Below are positions 39,325-48,356 of a stretch of 64,000 nucleotides of DNA, in pieces. Both the position numbers and the translations under genes were made by a program. Position 1 is the stretch's first letter. Every line of letters starts with the position of its first letter. The notes beneath the pieces are model-generated. The model saw only the letters and a list, made by a program, of their open reading frames with translations. It was not told the origin of the DNA and made no database searches. Location: contig JAIXOM010000031.1 of the NCBI GenBank assembly GCA_027486755.1, positions 62,001 to 126,000 of the forward strand, given 5' to 3'. This stretch comes from Comamonadaceae bacterium. GTDB lineage: Bacteria; Pseudomonadota; Gammaproteobacteria; Burkholderiales; Burkholderiaceae_C.

Positions 39325-40188
39325 TTACAGCTTGAAAGCCACCACCTTCTGGCGCTGCTGGCCCAGGCCATCGATGCCCAGGGTCATAACGTCGCCGCGC
39401 TTGAGGTAAACCGGCGCGCTCTGACCGTCCTTCTTGACGCCCATGCCCACGCCCGGGGGCGTGCCGGTGGTGATGACATCGCCGGGCTCCAGGGTCATGA
39501 ACTGGCTGACATAGCTGATCAGCTTGGCCACGCCGAAGATCATGGTCTTGGTCGAGCCGGTCTGCATGCGCTGGCCATTGAGGTCCAGCCACAGGGCCAG
39601 GTTCTGCGGGTTGGGCACCTCGTCGCGGGTGACCAGCCAGGGGCCGATCGGGCCGAAGGTGTCGCAGCACTTGCCCTTGTCCCAGGTACCGCCACGCTCG
39701 ATCTGGTATTCGCGCTCGCTCACGTCGTTGATCACGCAATAGCCGGCCACATGGTTCAGGGCGTCCTTCTGACTGACGTAGCGGGCACGGGTACCGATGA
39801 CCACGCCGAGTTCAACCTCCCAGTCGCTCTTTTTGGAGCCCCGGGGCAGCATCACGTCATCGTCCGGACCTTGGATGCAGCTGAGCGACTTCATGAAGAT
39901 GATCGGCTCTTTGGGAATCGGCATGCCCGCCTCAGCCGCATGGTCGGCATAGTTCAGGCCGATGGCCACAAACTTGCGGCTGCCGGCCACCGGCGCGCCC
40001 ATGCGCTTGGCGCCACGCACCAGGGGCAGGCTGTCGGTCTTGATCTTGGCCAGCTTGGCCAGGGCCTTGTCCGAGAGCTGGTCGGGCGTGATGTCGGCAA
40101 TCACGCCGCTGAGATCGCGCAAGCGACCTTGCGCGTCAATCAGACCGGGCTTTTCCTTGCCGGCTTGGCCGTAGCGTACGAGTTTCAT
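39325..40188 (-). CDS. fumarylacetoacetate hydrolase family protein, probable 2,4-diketo-3-deoxy-fuconate-type hydrolase
   Basis: 287-residue FAH-fold enzyme. AIGLNYADHAAEAG and FMKSLSCIQGP, metal ligands in DWEVELGVVIG and YCVINDVSERE, and ITTGTPPGVGMG are typical. This subgroup includes the hydrolase that cleaves 2,4-diketo-3-deoxy-L-fuconate or rhamnonate to pyruvate and lactate. The upstream SDR resembles 2-keto-3-deoxy-L-fuconate dehydrogenase, which would supply that substrate. Confidence 0.85.
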   Translation of the reverse strand: MKLVRYGQAGKEKPGLIDAQGRLRDLSGVIADITPDQLSDKALAKLAKIKTDSLPLVRGAKRMGAPVAGSRKFVAIGLNYADHAAEAGMPIPKEPIIFMKSLSCIQGPDDDVMLPRGSKKSDWEVELGVVIGTRARYVSQKDALNHVAGYCVINDVSEREYQIERGGTWDKGKCCDTFGPIGPWLVTRDEVPNPQNLALWLDLNGQRMQTGSTKTMIFGVAKLISYVSQFMTLEPGDVITTGTPPGVGMGVKKDGQSAPVYLKRGDVMTLGIDGLGQQRQKVVAFKL

Positions 40189-40209
40189 GGAGACCTTTCA
40201 GTGGAGAAA

Positions 40210-40947
40210 TCAGTAGGTGGAGCGGCCACCAGAGAGGTCAAAGACCGCGCCAGTGGAGAAAGAACAATCTTCTGTACAGAGCCAGGTGACTAAAGCGGCC
40301 ACCTCTTGCGCCAGACCGAAGCGGCCCATGGGGATTTTAGAGAGCATGAATTGAATATGCTCGGGCGTCATCTGATCGAAGATGGCGGTCTTGACCGCCG
40401 CCGGCGTAACGCAGTTGACCCGCACCCCGGTCTGCGCCAATTCCTTGCCCAAGGACTTGGTCAGGCCAATGACGGCGGCCTTGCTGGCGCTGTAGGCGCT
40501 GGCATTGGGGTTGCCGTCCTTGCCGGCCACCGAGGCGATGTTGACGATGCGGCCCCAGCCCTGCTCGCGCATGCGGCCGGCCAACTCACGGCAGCAGTAA
40601 AACGTGCCGTTGACATTGACTTGCATCACCTGCTCCCAGTCGGCCACCGGGTAATCGGACAGGGGAACATTGGGACCGGTGATGCCGGCGCTGTTGACCA
40701 GCACATGCACAGGCTGCGCGGTCTGAGCCAGCGCCTGCACCACACTGGCATGGCTGGCCACATCGACCTGCACCCCCGTGGTCTTGGGGCCCAGCGATTT
40801 GCAGGCGGCCGCCAGCGCCTGGGCATCGCGGTCCCACAGGGTGAGCGTAGCGCCCGAATCGAGCATGCGCTGGGCAATGGCCAGACCCAGCCCGGCAGCA
40901 CCGCCGGTGATCACCGCATGCCGGCCCTGCAGGTCGAGCTGGTTCAT
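40210..40947 (-). CDS. SDR-family oxidoreductase, possible sugar 1-dehydrogenase
   Basis: 245-residue SDR: VITGGAAGLGLAIAQRM, VLVNSAGITGPNVPL, Ser in NIASVAGKDGNPN, Y-x3-K in AYSASKAAVIGL. The text resembles rhamnose/fucose 1-dehydrogenase and 3-oxoacyl reductase-like enzymes, and it could make the lactone that feeds the fuconate-type route. It overlaps the next SDR by four bases and lies 21 bases before the hydrolase start. Confidence 0.82.
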   Translation of the reverse strand: MNQLDLQGRHAVITGGAAGLGLAIAQRMLDSGATLTLWDRDAQALAAACKSLGPKTTGVQVDVASHASVVQALAQTAQPVHVLVNSAGITGPNVPLSDYPVADWEQVMQVNVNGTFYCCRELAGRMREQGWGRIVNIASVAGKDGNPNASAYSASKAAVIGLTKSLGKELAQTGVRVNCVTPAAVKTAIFDQMTPEHIQFMLSKIPMGRFGLAQEVAALVTWLCTEDCSFSTGAVFDLSGGRSTY

Positions 40948-41681
40948 ATGGTCATGCCGCCGTCGATCGAATAGGCCTGGCCGGTGACAAAGCGCGACTC
41001 ATCGCTGGCCAGAAACACCAAAATCGGCGCGATCTCACCGGCCTGCGCAATGCGGCCCATGGGCTGACGGGCCACAAAAGCCTTGCGGGCCGCCACCGGA
41101 TCGTCGTAAGCATTGATGCGATCGGCCAGCGAAGGCGTATCGACCGTACCCGGACAGATCGCATTGCAGCGCACGCCCTGGCCCACATAGTCGGCGGCCA
41201 CGCTCTTGGTCAGGCCAATGACCGCCGCCTTGGTGGTGCCGTACACACAGCGGCTGGCCAGACCCCGCACACTGGAAGCCACGCTGGCCATATTGATGAT
41301 GCTGCCGCCCCCCTTGGCGATCATGCCGGGCAGAAAGGCCTGGATCATGTGCAGATGGGCCCGCACATTGAGCCGGAAGGCGAAGTCCAGGTCTTCGTCC
41401 TTGGCGCTGAGCACGGTGTCGTTGTGCACAAAGCCGGTGCAGTTAAAGAGCACGTCAATCGCACCTACCCGGGCCGCCAGAGCGGCGATGGCCGACTTGT
41501 CGAGTGCATCGAGCACCGCCGTCTCCACCCCCGGCGTTCCTGCCAGCGATTGCAGCAACTGGCCATTGACATCGGTGGCCCACACCTTGGCGCCTTCGGC
41601 AGCCATGGCCAGCACACTGGCCCGCCCTATGCCCGCGCCAGAGGCGGTCACCACGATCGTCTTGCCTTCGAGTCTTTTCAT
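40944..41681 (-). CDS. 2-keto-3-deoxy-L-fuconate dehydrogenase-type SDR
   Basis: 245-residue SDR from MKRLEGKTIVVTASGAGIGR. Strong resemblance to the KDF dehydrogenase/BDH2 group: LFNCTGFVHNDTVL, NMASVASSVRGLASRCVYGTT, KAAVIGLTKSVAADYV and CPGTVDTPSLADRI. It has T-A-S-G-A-G-I-G and an intact Y-x3-K. Start at 41681 overlaps the dehydratase stop by ATGA. Oxidises 2-keto-3-deoxy-L-fuconate at C4 for the hydrolase at 39325. Confidence 0.85.
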   Translation of the reverse strand: MKRLEGKTIVVTASGAGIGRASVLAMAAEGAKVWATDVNGQLLQSLAGTPGVETAVLDALDKSAIAALAARVGAIDVLFNCTGFVHNDTVLSAKDEDLDFAFRLNVRAHLHMIQAFLPGMIAKGGGSIINMASVASSVRGLASRCVYGTTKAAVIGLTKSVAADYVGQGVRCNAICPGTVDTPSLADRINAYDDPVAARKAFVARQPMGRIAQAGEIAPILVFLASDESRFVTGQAYSIDGGMTI

Positions 41682-42790
41682 GTCTTGAACTCCAAAAAAA
41701 CCGATTGTCGGGCAGCGATGGCCTGCCAGTCCCAGCCTATGCCCAGCCCTGGATCGCTCGGCGCCAGGGCGTGGCCGTCCTCGACCTGCATGCGGGTATG
41801 GGTGATGTCGTCGAGCTGAGGAATGTATTCGACCCAGGTGGCGTTGGGCACCGCCGCGCACAAACTCACATGCAGTTCCATCAGGAAATGCGGGCACACC
41901 GGCAGGTCAAAGGTCTCGGCCAGGTGAGCCGTCTTGATCCAGGGCGTGATGCCGCCTATGCGCGCCACATCGGGCTGCACGATGGAACAGGCGCCCTGCT
42001 CCAGGTACTCCCGAAACTGCATGGGGTGATACAGCGACTCACCCACCGCCACCGGAATCGGGGTGCGCTCGCGCAACTGCCGGTGCCCGGACACATCTTC
42101 GGCGGGCAGGGGCTCCTCGATCCAGGCGAGGTTCAGCCCGTCAAAGGCATGGGCGCGCCGCACCGCTTCGGCACGTCTGAGGCCCTGATTGGCATCGGTC
42201 ATGAGCTCGAAGGCCGGACCCACCGCCTCACGCACCGCGCTCAGGCGGGCCACATCCTCGCTGACATGGGGCCGACCGATCTTGATCTTGGCACCCTTGA
42301 AGCCCTGGGCCTTGGCCTGCAAGGTCTGCTCCACCAATTCTTGCGGGCTCAGGTGCAGCCAGCCACCCTCGGTGGTGTAAAGCGGCACCCGCGCCTGCGC
42401 GCCGCCCAGCAGCCGCCAAAGGGGCAGGCCCTGGCTGCGGGCCCGCCAATCCCACAAAGCGGTGTCCACGCAGGCCAGCGCCAAGCTGGTGATGGCACCG
42501 ACCGCGGTGGCATGGGTATGAAAAAACAAGTCTTTCCAGATGGCCTCAATGGCCACAGGGTCCCGGCCCAGCAGCCGAGGGATCAGATGGTCCTTGAGCA
42601 GCGCGATCACCGACGACCCGCCGGTGCCTATGGTGTAGGCATAGCCGGTGCCCTCCAGGCCGTCGCTGCAGCGCAGGGTGAGCAGCACCGTCTCCTGCGT
42701 CACAAAGGACTGGATGGCGTCGGTGCGCAGTACCTTGGGCGGCAGGTCCACCTGGCGCAGCATGACCTGCTCAATACGAACTGCCTTCAT
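41678..42790 (-). CDS. enolase-superfamily acid-sugar dehydratase (mandelate racemase family)
   Basis: 370-residue protein with the K-x-K motif (GAKIKIG), metal ligands Asp in TDANQG, Glu in IEEPLP and Glu in VGESLYH, and His in CPHFLMELH. This residue set is that of mandelate-racemase-subgroup dehydratases. It begins the fuconate-type operon (dehydratase, KDF dehydrogenase, SDR, hydrolase), so dehydration of L-fuconate or a stereo-related deoxy- or aldonate is likely; it is shorter than classical fuconate dehydratases. Confidence 0.85.
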   Translation of the reverse strand: MKAVRIEQVMLRQVDLPPKVLRTDAIQSFVTQETVLLTLRCSDGLEGTGYAYTIGTGGSSVIALLKDHLIPRLLGRDPVAIEAIWKDLFFHTHATAVGAITSLALACVDTALWDWRARSQGLPLWRLLGGAQARVPLYTTEGGWLHLSPQELVEQTLQAKAQGFKGAKIKIGRPHVSEDVARLSAVREAVGPAFELMTDANQGLRRAEAVRRAHAFDGLNLAWIEEPLPAEDVSGHRQLRERTPIPVAVGESLYHPMQFREYLEQGACSIVQPDVARIGGITPWIKTAHLAETFDLPVCPHFLMELHVSLCAAVPNATWVEYIPQLDDITHTRMQVEDGHALAPSDPGLGIGWDWQAIAARQSVFLEFKT

Positions 42791-42880
42791 CTCATCAAGC
42801 CCCCACAGCAGCGATACCCGGGTTTGCTCTGACGAAAAGCAGCTTGACCCCCGTAAATTGGCATGGGATCATTTTCTAAC

Positions 42881-42891
42881 TGGTCTGACCA
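42881..42891. promoter_or_regulatory. candidate FadR/GntR operator
   Basis: TGGTCTGACCA, a palindrome around a central T, of the TGGTnnnACCA type bound by many FadR-subfamily GntR proteins (LldR, PdhR, GlcC). It lies in the divergent region between the dehydratase operon and the GntR gene at 42962, so it could control both. Confidence 0.6.
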
Positions 42892-42961
42892 CTTGTCCAA
42901 TTCTGGTTAACCCTTCACCCCACCCTTCACCCCACCACTGGCCAATCCCTGTCGAGCCTGT

Positions 42962-43675
42962 ATGCCCCTGACCACCATCGAGCCCCAGCGCCTGTACCTG
43001 CAGATTGCAGGACAGCTGCGCCAGCTCATGGCCGATGGCGAGTTTGTCACCGGCGCCCGATTACCGGCAGAGCGCGACCTGGCCAAGCAGCTGGGCGTGA
43101 GCCGTCCCTCTGTCCGCGAGGCGCTGATTGCGCTGGAGGTGCAGGGCCTGATCGAAGTACGCACCGGCTCGGGCATCTATGTCAGGCCTGTGCCTGCGGG
43201 CAAGCTGGCAGCAGCAGCCAGCGGCGAGACTGAATGGGGTCCGCTAGAGGTAATGAGCGCACGCCAGGTGGTGGAGGCCGAAGTAGCGGCACTGGCGGCG
43301 CAGCAGGCCAGCCGCAGCCAGGTCAAGGCCATGCGCAGCGCCCTGCAGCGCATGCGTGAGGCCGCCCAGCAGGGTCAGATTCCCAGGGCCGGCGACCAGG
43401 CCTTCCATGAGGCCATCGCCAAAGCCTGCGGCAACGGCGTTTTGCTCGACATCGTGCAGCGCCTGTGGCAAGCCCGAGAGGGCCCGCTGTTCGAGCGGCT
43501 GGGCACCTATTTCGAACACCCGGCTTCCTGGCAGGCCGCCATTGAAGAGCACCAGCAGGTGCTGGACGCCATCGAAGCGGGCGATGCCAGCGCCGCCCGC
43601 AAGGCCATGCAAAAACACCTCAAGCAGGCCCACAAGAGATACAGCGCGAGCTGGCGCCGCGCTCCAGCCCGCTAG
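42962..43675 (+). CDS. GntR/FadR-family regulator of the hexuronate operon
   Basis: 237-residue regulator. Winged helix: RLPAERDLAKQLGVSRPSVREALIALEVQGLIEVRTGSGIYV; an FCD effector domain follows with AFHEAIAKACGN and IEEHQQVLDAI. It resembles ExuR/UxuR/LldR-type proteins. It heads the TRAP-uronate gene run; the dyad at 42881 lies 70 bases upstream. Confidence 0.86.
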   Translation: MPLTTIEPQRLYLQIAGQLRQLMADGEFVTGARLPAERDLAKQLGVSRPSVREALIALEVQGLIEVRTGSGIYVRPVPAGKLAAAASGETEWGPLEVMSARQVVEAEVAALAAQQASRSQVKAMRSALQRMREAAQQGQIPRAGDQAFHEAIAKACGNGVLLDIVQRLWQAREGPLFERLGTYFEHPASWQAAIEEHQQVLDAIEAGDASAARKAMQKHLKQAHKRYSASWRRAPAR

Positions 43676-43742
43676 CGCGGGCAGACTGCATAAAAACAGC
43701 GTCAGATTTTTCACCCCCCCTGAACGACAAAAGGAGACAAGC

Positions 43743-44729
43743 ATGAGCAAGAGACTGACCTTCAAAGCCGCGGCGGCCATCGGCTTGCTGGCCCTGGGCA
43801 CCCTGGCCGGCGTGGGCGCACAAGCCCAGCAAAAACTCAAGTGGGCCCACGTCTATGAAACCTCGGAGCCCTACCACACCGAATCGGTATGGGCGGCCGC
43901 AGAAATCAAGAAGCGCACCAACGGCAAGTTCGACATTCAAGTGTTTCCTGCCTCCTCGCTGGGCAAGGAGACCGACATCAACCAGGGCCTGACCCTGGGC
44001 ACGGTGGACATGATCATTAGCGGCCCCTCCTTTGCAGCCCGGGCCTACCCGCGCATAGGCATTGCCTACTACCCCTTCATCTTCCGCGACGGCGACCACC
44101 TGATCGCCTACTCCAAGAGCCCGGTGTTCCAGGAAATGGTCAATGAGTTTCGGGCCAAGACCGGCATACAGATCACCGCCTACACCTACTACGGGGCGCG
44201 GCACACTACCGCGCAAAAGCCGTTTACCAACTGCGCTGGTATGAAGGGCATCAAAATCCGCGTACCCGATGTGCCGGCCTACCGGGCCACGCCCGAGTCC
44301 TGCGGCGCCAACCCGACGCCGATCGCTTTTGCGGAGGTGTATCTCGCCCTGCAAAACGGCACAGTCGAGGCGCAGGAGAACCCGCTGACCACCATCGAGG
44401 CCAAAAAGTTCTTTGAGGTACAAAAAGCCATCATGCTCACCGGCCACATCGTCGACGGCCTCACCACCCAGATCGCCCCACATATTTGGAACAAGCTCAC
44501 AGACGCCGAAAAGAAAATCTTCAGCGATGTCACCCAGGAGGCCGCCCTGCGCGCCACCGCTCAGATCAAAAAGCGTGAGGCCGAGCTGGTCGAAGAGTTC
44601 AAAGGCAAGGGCCTGCAGATCGTGCAGGTCGACCGCAAGAGCTTTGTCGATGCGGTTTTGAAGAACAAGACCCTGGAGTCGCTGGGTTTTACCCGGGCTG
44701 ACTACGACCGCATTCAGGCTGCAAAGTAA
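43743..44729 (+). CDS. TRAP transporter receptor DctP (hexuronate type)
   Basis: 328-residue periplasmic receptor. Signal peptide MSKRLTFKAAAAIGLLALG through GAQA, then QQKLKWAHVYETSEPYHTES. The carboxylate-binding Arg lies in MKGIKIRVPDVPAY and the family block is ALQNGTVEAQENPLTT. AAAGGAGAC precedes the ATG. Uronate dehydratase and reductase genes follow, so glucuronate or galacturonate is the likely ligand. Confidence 0.91.
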   Translation: MSKRLTFKAAAAIGLLALGTLAGVGAQAQQKLKWAHVYETSEPYHTESVWAAAEIKKRTNGKFDIQVFPASSLGKETDINQGLTLGTVDMIISGPSFAARAYPRIGIAYYPFIFRDGDHLIAYSKSPVFQEMVNEFRAKTGIQITAYTYYGARHTTAQKPFTNCAGMKGIKIRVPDVPAYRATPESCGANPTPIAFAEVYLALQNGTVEAQENPLTTIEAKKFFEVQKAIMLTGHIVDGLTTQIAPHIWNKLTDAEKKIFSDVTQEAALRATAQIKKREAELVEEFKGKGLQIVQVDRKSFVDAVLKNKTLESLGFTRADYDRIQAAK

Positions 44730-44751
44730 GACCGCCTGCTAACCCGCTCCC

Positions 44752-44781
44752 GCACAGGCCAGCCTCGGGCTAGGCTTGTGC
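44752..44781 (+). terminator. intercistronic hairpin after the TRAP receptor gene
   Basis: A 12-bp stem with one G-U pair and one bulged A (arms GCACAGGCCAGC and GCTAGGCTTGTGC), loop of five, 22 bases after the receptor stop and before dctQ. It has no U-tract. It occupies the same place as the hairpin at 24017 in the other P-Q-M operon. Confidence 0.6.
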
Positions 44782-44817
44782 GTGACTCCTGGCCCCTCCT
44801 GTTTGCTGGATCTGACC

Positions 44818-45393
44818 ATGACATCAATGCCCGACATCGATAGCGGCCCCAAGGTGATGGGCGACGACGGCCAGTTCCACGCCACCGACGAAGAGGTGGA
44901 CCTGTCAGGCACGCCGATAGAGGCCTGGGTCGCCCTGCTGTTTTTCTGGACCCTGGGCCTGACCGTCTTCTACCAATTTTTCACCCGCTACGTCCTCAAC
45001 GATTCAGCGGCCTGGACCGAGGAGATCGCCCGCTACCTGCTCATCGCCACAGTGTTCACCGGCGCGGCCATCGGCGTGGCCAAGAACAACCACATCCAGG
45101 TGGATTTTTTCTACCGCTTCATGCCCCGAGTGGTGGCGCGCATCATGGGTCTGCTGGTCGATGTGATGCGCATCGCATTTTTCGCGGCCGCCACGCTGCT
45201 GACCTGGCAGATGATGGACAAGCTCGGCAGCTACAAGATGACCATCATTGACCTGCCGATGAACATCGTCTACGCGGTGGTCATGGCCGGCTTTGCCGCC
45301 ATGGCTTTGCGAGCGGTATGGGTGATGCGCATACACCTGCAACGGGGCTACACCGTGCTCGAGCGACCCGGCTCCGAAATGAACGAGCGCTGA
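44818..45393 (+). CDS. TRAP transporter small permease subunit DctQ
   Basis: 191-residue protein. An acidic 35-residue leader (MTSMPDIDSGPK onward) precedes four membrane helices; FTRYVLNDSAAWTEEIARYLL is the family motif. It is diverged from the other two DctQ proteins in this window. Start set at ATG 44818; a longer in-frame start at 44776 lies inside the hairpin and is unlikely. Confidence 0.9.
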   Translation: MTSMPDIDSGPKVMGDDGQFHATDEEVDLSGTPIEAWVALLFFWTLGLTVFYQFFTRYVLNDSAAWTEEIARYLLIATVFTGAAIGVAKNNHIQVDFFYRFMPRVVARIMGLLVDVMRIAFFAAATLLTWQMMDKLGSYKMTIIDLPMNIVYAVVMAGFAAMALRAVWVMRIHLQRGYTVLERPGSEMNER

Positions 45394-45409
45394 AGGCCAA
45401 AGGATAGAC

Positions 45410-46804
45410 ATGCTCAAAGTCCTCTTCCTGATCCTGATGAGCGGCGGCCTGCCGGTGGCCATTGCCATGGCCGGCGCCTCGCTCATCTACCTGTTCTTCG
45501 TACAGAGCTCGCCGCCCTTTGTGGTGATACACCGCATGGTCTCGGGCATCGACAGCTTCCCGCTACTGGCCGTGCCGTTTTTCATCCTGGCCGGAAACCT
45601 CATGAACAACGCGGGCATCACCAACCGCATCTACAACTACGCCCTGGCCCTGGTGGGCTGGCTCAAAGGCGGCCTGGGCCATGTCAATGTGGTCGGCTCG
45701 GTGGTGTTTGCCGGCATGAGCGGCACCGCCATTGCCGATGCGGCCGGCCTGGGTACGGTAGAAATCAAGGCCATGCGCGACCATGGTTACAGCAAAGAGT
45801 TTGCGGTGGGCGTGACCGCCGCTTCAGCCACGCTGGGCCCCATCATTCCGCCCAGTCTGCCTTTTGTGATCTACGGCATGATGGCCAATGTCTCGGTCGG
45901 CGCCCTGTTTTTGGCCGGCATCTTGCCGGGCATCATCATGGCGCTGCTGATGATGGTCACAGTGGCCTACTTTGCCCATAAAAACGGCTGGGGCGCCGAT
46001 GTGCGCTTCGAAGGCTCTCGGGTGCTCAAGGCCCTGATTGAAACCGCGGTGGTGGTGCTCTGGCCTGTGCTGCTGTGGGTCCTGGTTAAAAACTGGGAAT
46101 GGCCCGCGCAGGCCACGGTGGCCGCAGCCCTGGTGCTGCTGTTCGTGGCCGACCGCTTCTTCAAATTTCAGGCTGTGCTGCCCATCATGACGCCGGTGCT
46201 GCTGATCGGCGGCATGACCACCGGCGTTTTTACGCCGACTGAAGGCGCGATTGCGGCCTGCGTCTGGGCCATGGTCCTGGGCTTTTTCTGGTACCGGACC
46301 CTGCACTTCAAGATGTTCGTCAAGATCTGCCTGGACACGGTGGAGACGACTGCCACCGTGCTGTTCATCGTGGCAGCCGCCAGCATTTTCGGTTGGATGC
46401 TTACCGCCACCGGCGTGACCACAGCGATCAGCAGCTGGGTGCTGGGCTTTACCAAGGAGCCCTGGGTGTTTTTGCTGCTGGCCAACGCCCTGATGCTCTT
46501 CGTGGGCTGCTTCCTAGAACCCACTGCAGCCATCACCATCTTGGTGCCGATTCTGGTGCCGATCTGCCAGCAACTGGGCATAGACCTGGTTCACTTCGGC
46601 CTGGTGATGGTGCTCAACCTGATGATCGGTTTGCTGCATCCGCCCATGGGCATGGTGCTCTTCGTACTCGCCCGTGTCGCACAGCTCAGCGTCGAGCGCA
46701 CAACCATGGCCATCCTGCCCTGGTTGATCCCGCTGCTGGGCAGCCTGGCCCTCATCACCTACCTGCCGGCGCTGGTGCTCTGGCTGCCCAAACTCGTTTA
46801 CTGA
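45410..46804 (+). CDS. TRAP transporter large permease subunit DctM
   Basis: 464-residue permease, longer than the other two DctMs because of an extra hydrophobic segment around residues 205-245. Blocks: VPFFILAGNLMNNAGI, GMSGTAIADAAGLG, LGPIIPPSLPFVIYG, GVFTPTEGAIAACVWA, LHPPMGMVLFVLARVA. Follows dctQ by 16 bases and altronate dehydratase starts nine bases later. Confidence 0.93.
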   Translation: MLKVLFLILMSGGLPVAIAMAGASLIYLFFVQSSPPFVVIHRMVSGIDSFPLLAVPFFILAGNLMNNAGITNRIYNYALALVGWLKGGLGHVNVVGSVVFAGMSGTAIADAAGLGTVEIKAMRDHGYSKEFAVGVTAASATLGPIIPPSLPFVIYGMMANVSVGALFLAGILPGIIMALLMMVTVAYFAHKNGWGADVRFEGSRVLKALIETAVVVLWPVLLWVLVKNWEWPAQATVAAALVLLFVADRFFKFQAVLPIMTPVLLIGGMTTGVFTPTEGAIAACVWAMVLGFFWYRTLHFKMFVKICLDTVETTATVLFIVAAASIFGWMLTATGVTTAISSWVLGFTKEPWVFLLLANALMLFVGCFLEPTAAITILVPILVPICQQLGIDLVHFGLVMVLNLMIGLLHPPMGMVLFVLARVAQLSVERTTMAILPWLIPLLGSLALITYLPALVLWLPKLVY

Positions 46805-46813
46805 AGATCTCTC

Positions 46814-48340
46814 ATGCAAGCATTCATTCGACTGCATCCCGCCGATGATGTGGTGATCGCCCGCAGCCAGCTGATGGGGGGCAGCACCATCGAAGAGGTC
46901 CGGATACGCGGCCTCATCCCTGCGGGCCACAAAGTGGCGGTGCGGCCCTTGGAGCCAGGCCAGCCGGTGCGGCGCTACAACCAGATCATTGGTTTTGCCA
47001 GCCGTGCCATCGAGGCCGGCGAGCATGTGCACACGCACAACCTGGACATGGGTCCGAGCAAAGGCGACTTTGCACGCGACTATGCGATAGGCCAGGACAT
47101 CAAGCCCGAAGCACCGCGCCAACTGGCCCAGTTCATGGGCATACAGCGGGCCGACGGACGGGTGGCCACCCGCAACTACATCGGGGTGCTCTCCAGCGTT
47201 AACTGCTCAGCCACCGCCGCGCGCGCCATCGCCGATCATTTTTCGCGCCGCAACAACCCGCTGGCCCTGGCTGCCTTCCCGAACATCGATGGCGTGGTGG
47301 CCCTGACCCATGGCACCGGCTGCGGCATGGATACCGAAGGTCTGGGTATACGCCTGCTCGAGCGCACCCTGGCCGGCTACGCCACCCATGCCAATTTCTG
47401 GGGCGCGGTGGTGGTGGGCCTGGGCTGCGAGGCCAATCAGCTCAACACCTGGCTAGCCCACAGTCATCTGGGTGAAGGCGAGCGGCTGCAGGTCTTCAAC
47501 ATCCAGGACACCGGCGGCACCCGCCAGACGGTCGAAAAAGGCATCACCATCATCCAGGGCATGCTGGCGCAGGCCAACGCGATTGAACGCAAGCCCTGCA
47601 GCGCCGAGCACATCACCGTCGGCCTGCAGTGCGGCGGCTCGGACGGCTATTCGGGCATCAGCGCCAACCCGGCCCTGGGCGCTGCGGTCGACCTGCTGGT
47701 GCAACACGGCGGCACCGCCATCCTGAGCGAAACACCAGAAATCTATGGCGCCGAGCATTTGCTGACCCGGCGGGCCGTCAAGCCCGAGGTGGCACACAAG
47801 CTGATCGAGCGCATACGCTGGTGGGAGCAGTACACCGCAGCCAATGGCGGCGAAATGAACAACAACCCCTCGCCGGGCAACAAGGCCGGCGGGCTGACCA
47901 CCATCCTCGAGAAATCGCTGGGCGCCGTCGCCAAGGGCGGCACCAGCAATTTGCAGGCGGTCTACGAATATGCCGAGGCGGTGCGCGCGCGCGGCTTCGT
48001 CTACATGGATACCCCGGGCTACGACCCGGTCAGCGCCACCGGTCAGGTCGCTGGCGGCGCCAACCTGATTTGCTTTACAACCGGACGCGGCAGCGCCTAT
48101 GGCTGCGCCCCGGCGCCGAGCCTGAAGCTGTCAACCAACACCGCGCTGTGGCAGCGCCAGGAAGAGGACATGGACATCAATTGCGGCGAAATCGTCGACG
48201 GCCGCGCCAGCATTGCCGAAATGGGGCAACGCATTTTTGAGCTGATGCTGCAGACCGCCTCAGGCCAGGCCAGCAAAAGCGAGCGCCACGGCTATGGCCA
48301 AAATGAATTCGTGCCCTGGCAAGTCGGCGCAGTGATGTGA
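46814..48340 (+). CDS. uxaA: altronate dehydratase (UxaA family)
   Basis: 508-residue iron-dependent dehydratase converting D-altronate to 2-keto-3-deoxygluconate. An N-terminal SAF domain (1-90, ending HVHTHNLDMG) is joined to the UxaA catalytic domain with RADGRVATRNYIGVLSSVNCSAT, ALTHGTGCGMDTEG, VVGLGCEANQL and LQCGGSDGYSGISANPALG. The His/Cys-rich blocks are intact. Galactarate dehydratase is a relative, but the fructuronate reductase context favours hexuronates. Confidence 0.88.
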   Translation: MQAFIRLHPADDVVIARSQLMGGSTIEEVRIRGLIPAGHKVAVRPLEPGQPVRRYNQIIGFASRAIEAGEHVHTHNLDMGPSKGDFARDYAIGQDIKPEAPRQLAQFMGIQRADGRVATRNYIGVLSSVNCSATAARAIADHFSRRNNPLALAAFPNIDGVVALTHGTGCGMDTEGLGIRLLERTLAGYATHANFWGAVVVGLGCEANQLNTWLAHSHLGEGERLQVFNIQDTGGTRQTVEKGITIIQGMLAQANAIERKPCSAEHITVGLQCGGSDGYSGISANPALGAAVDLLVQHGGTAILSETPEIYGAEHLLTRRAVKPEVAHKLIERIRWWEQYTAANGGEMNNNPSPGNKAGGLTTILEKSLGAVAKGGTSNLQAVYEYAEAVRARGFVYMDTPGYDPVSATGQVAGGANLICFTTGRGSAYGCAPAPSLKLSTNTALWQRQEEDMDINCGEIVDGRASIAEMGQRIFELMLQTASGQASKSERHGYGQNEFVPWQVGAVM

Positions 48341-48356
48341 GCCCGACAAATCACCC

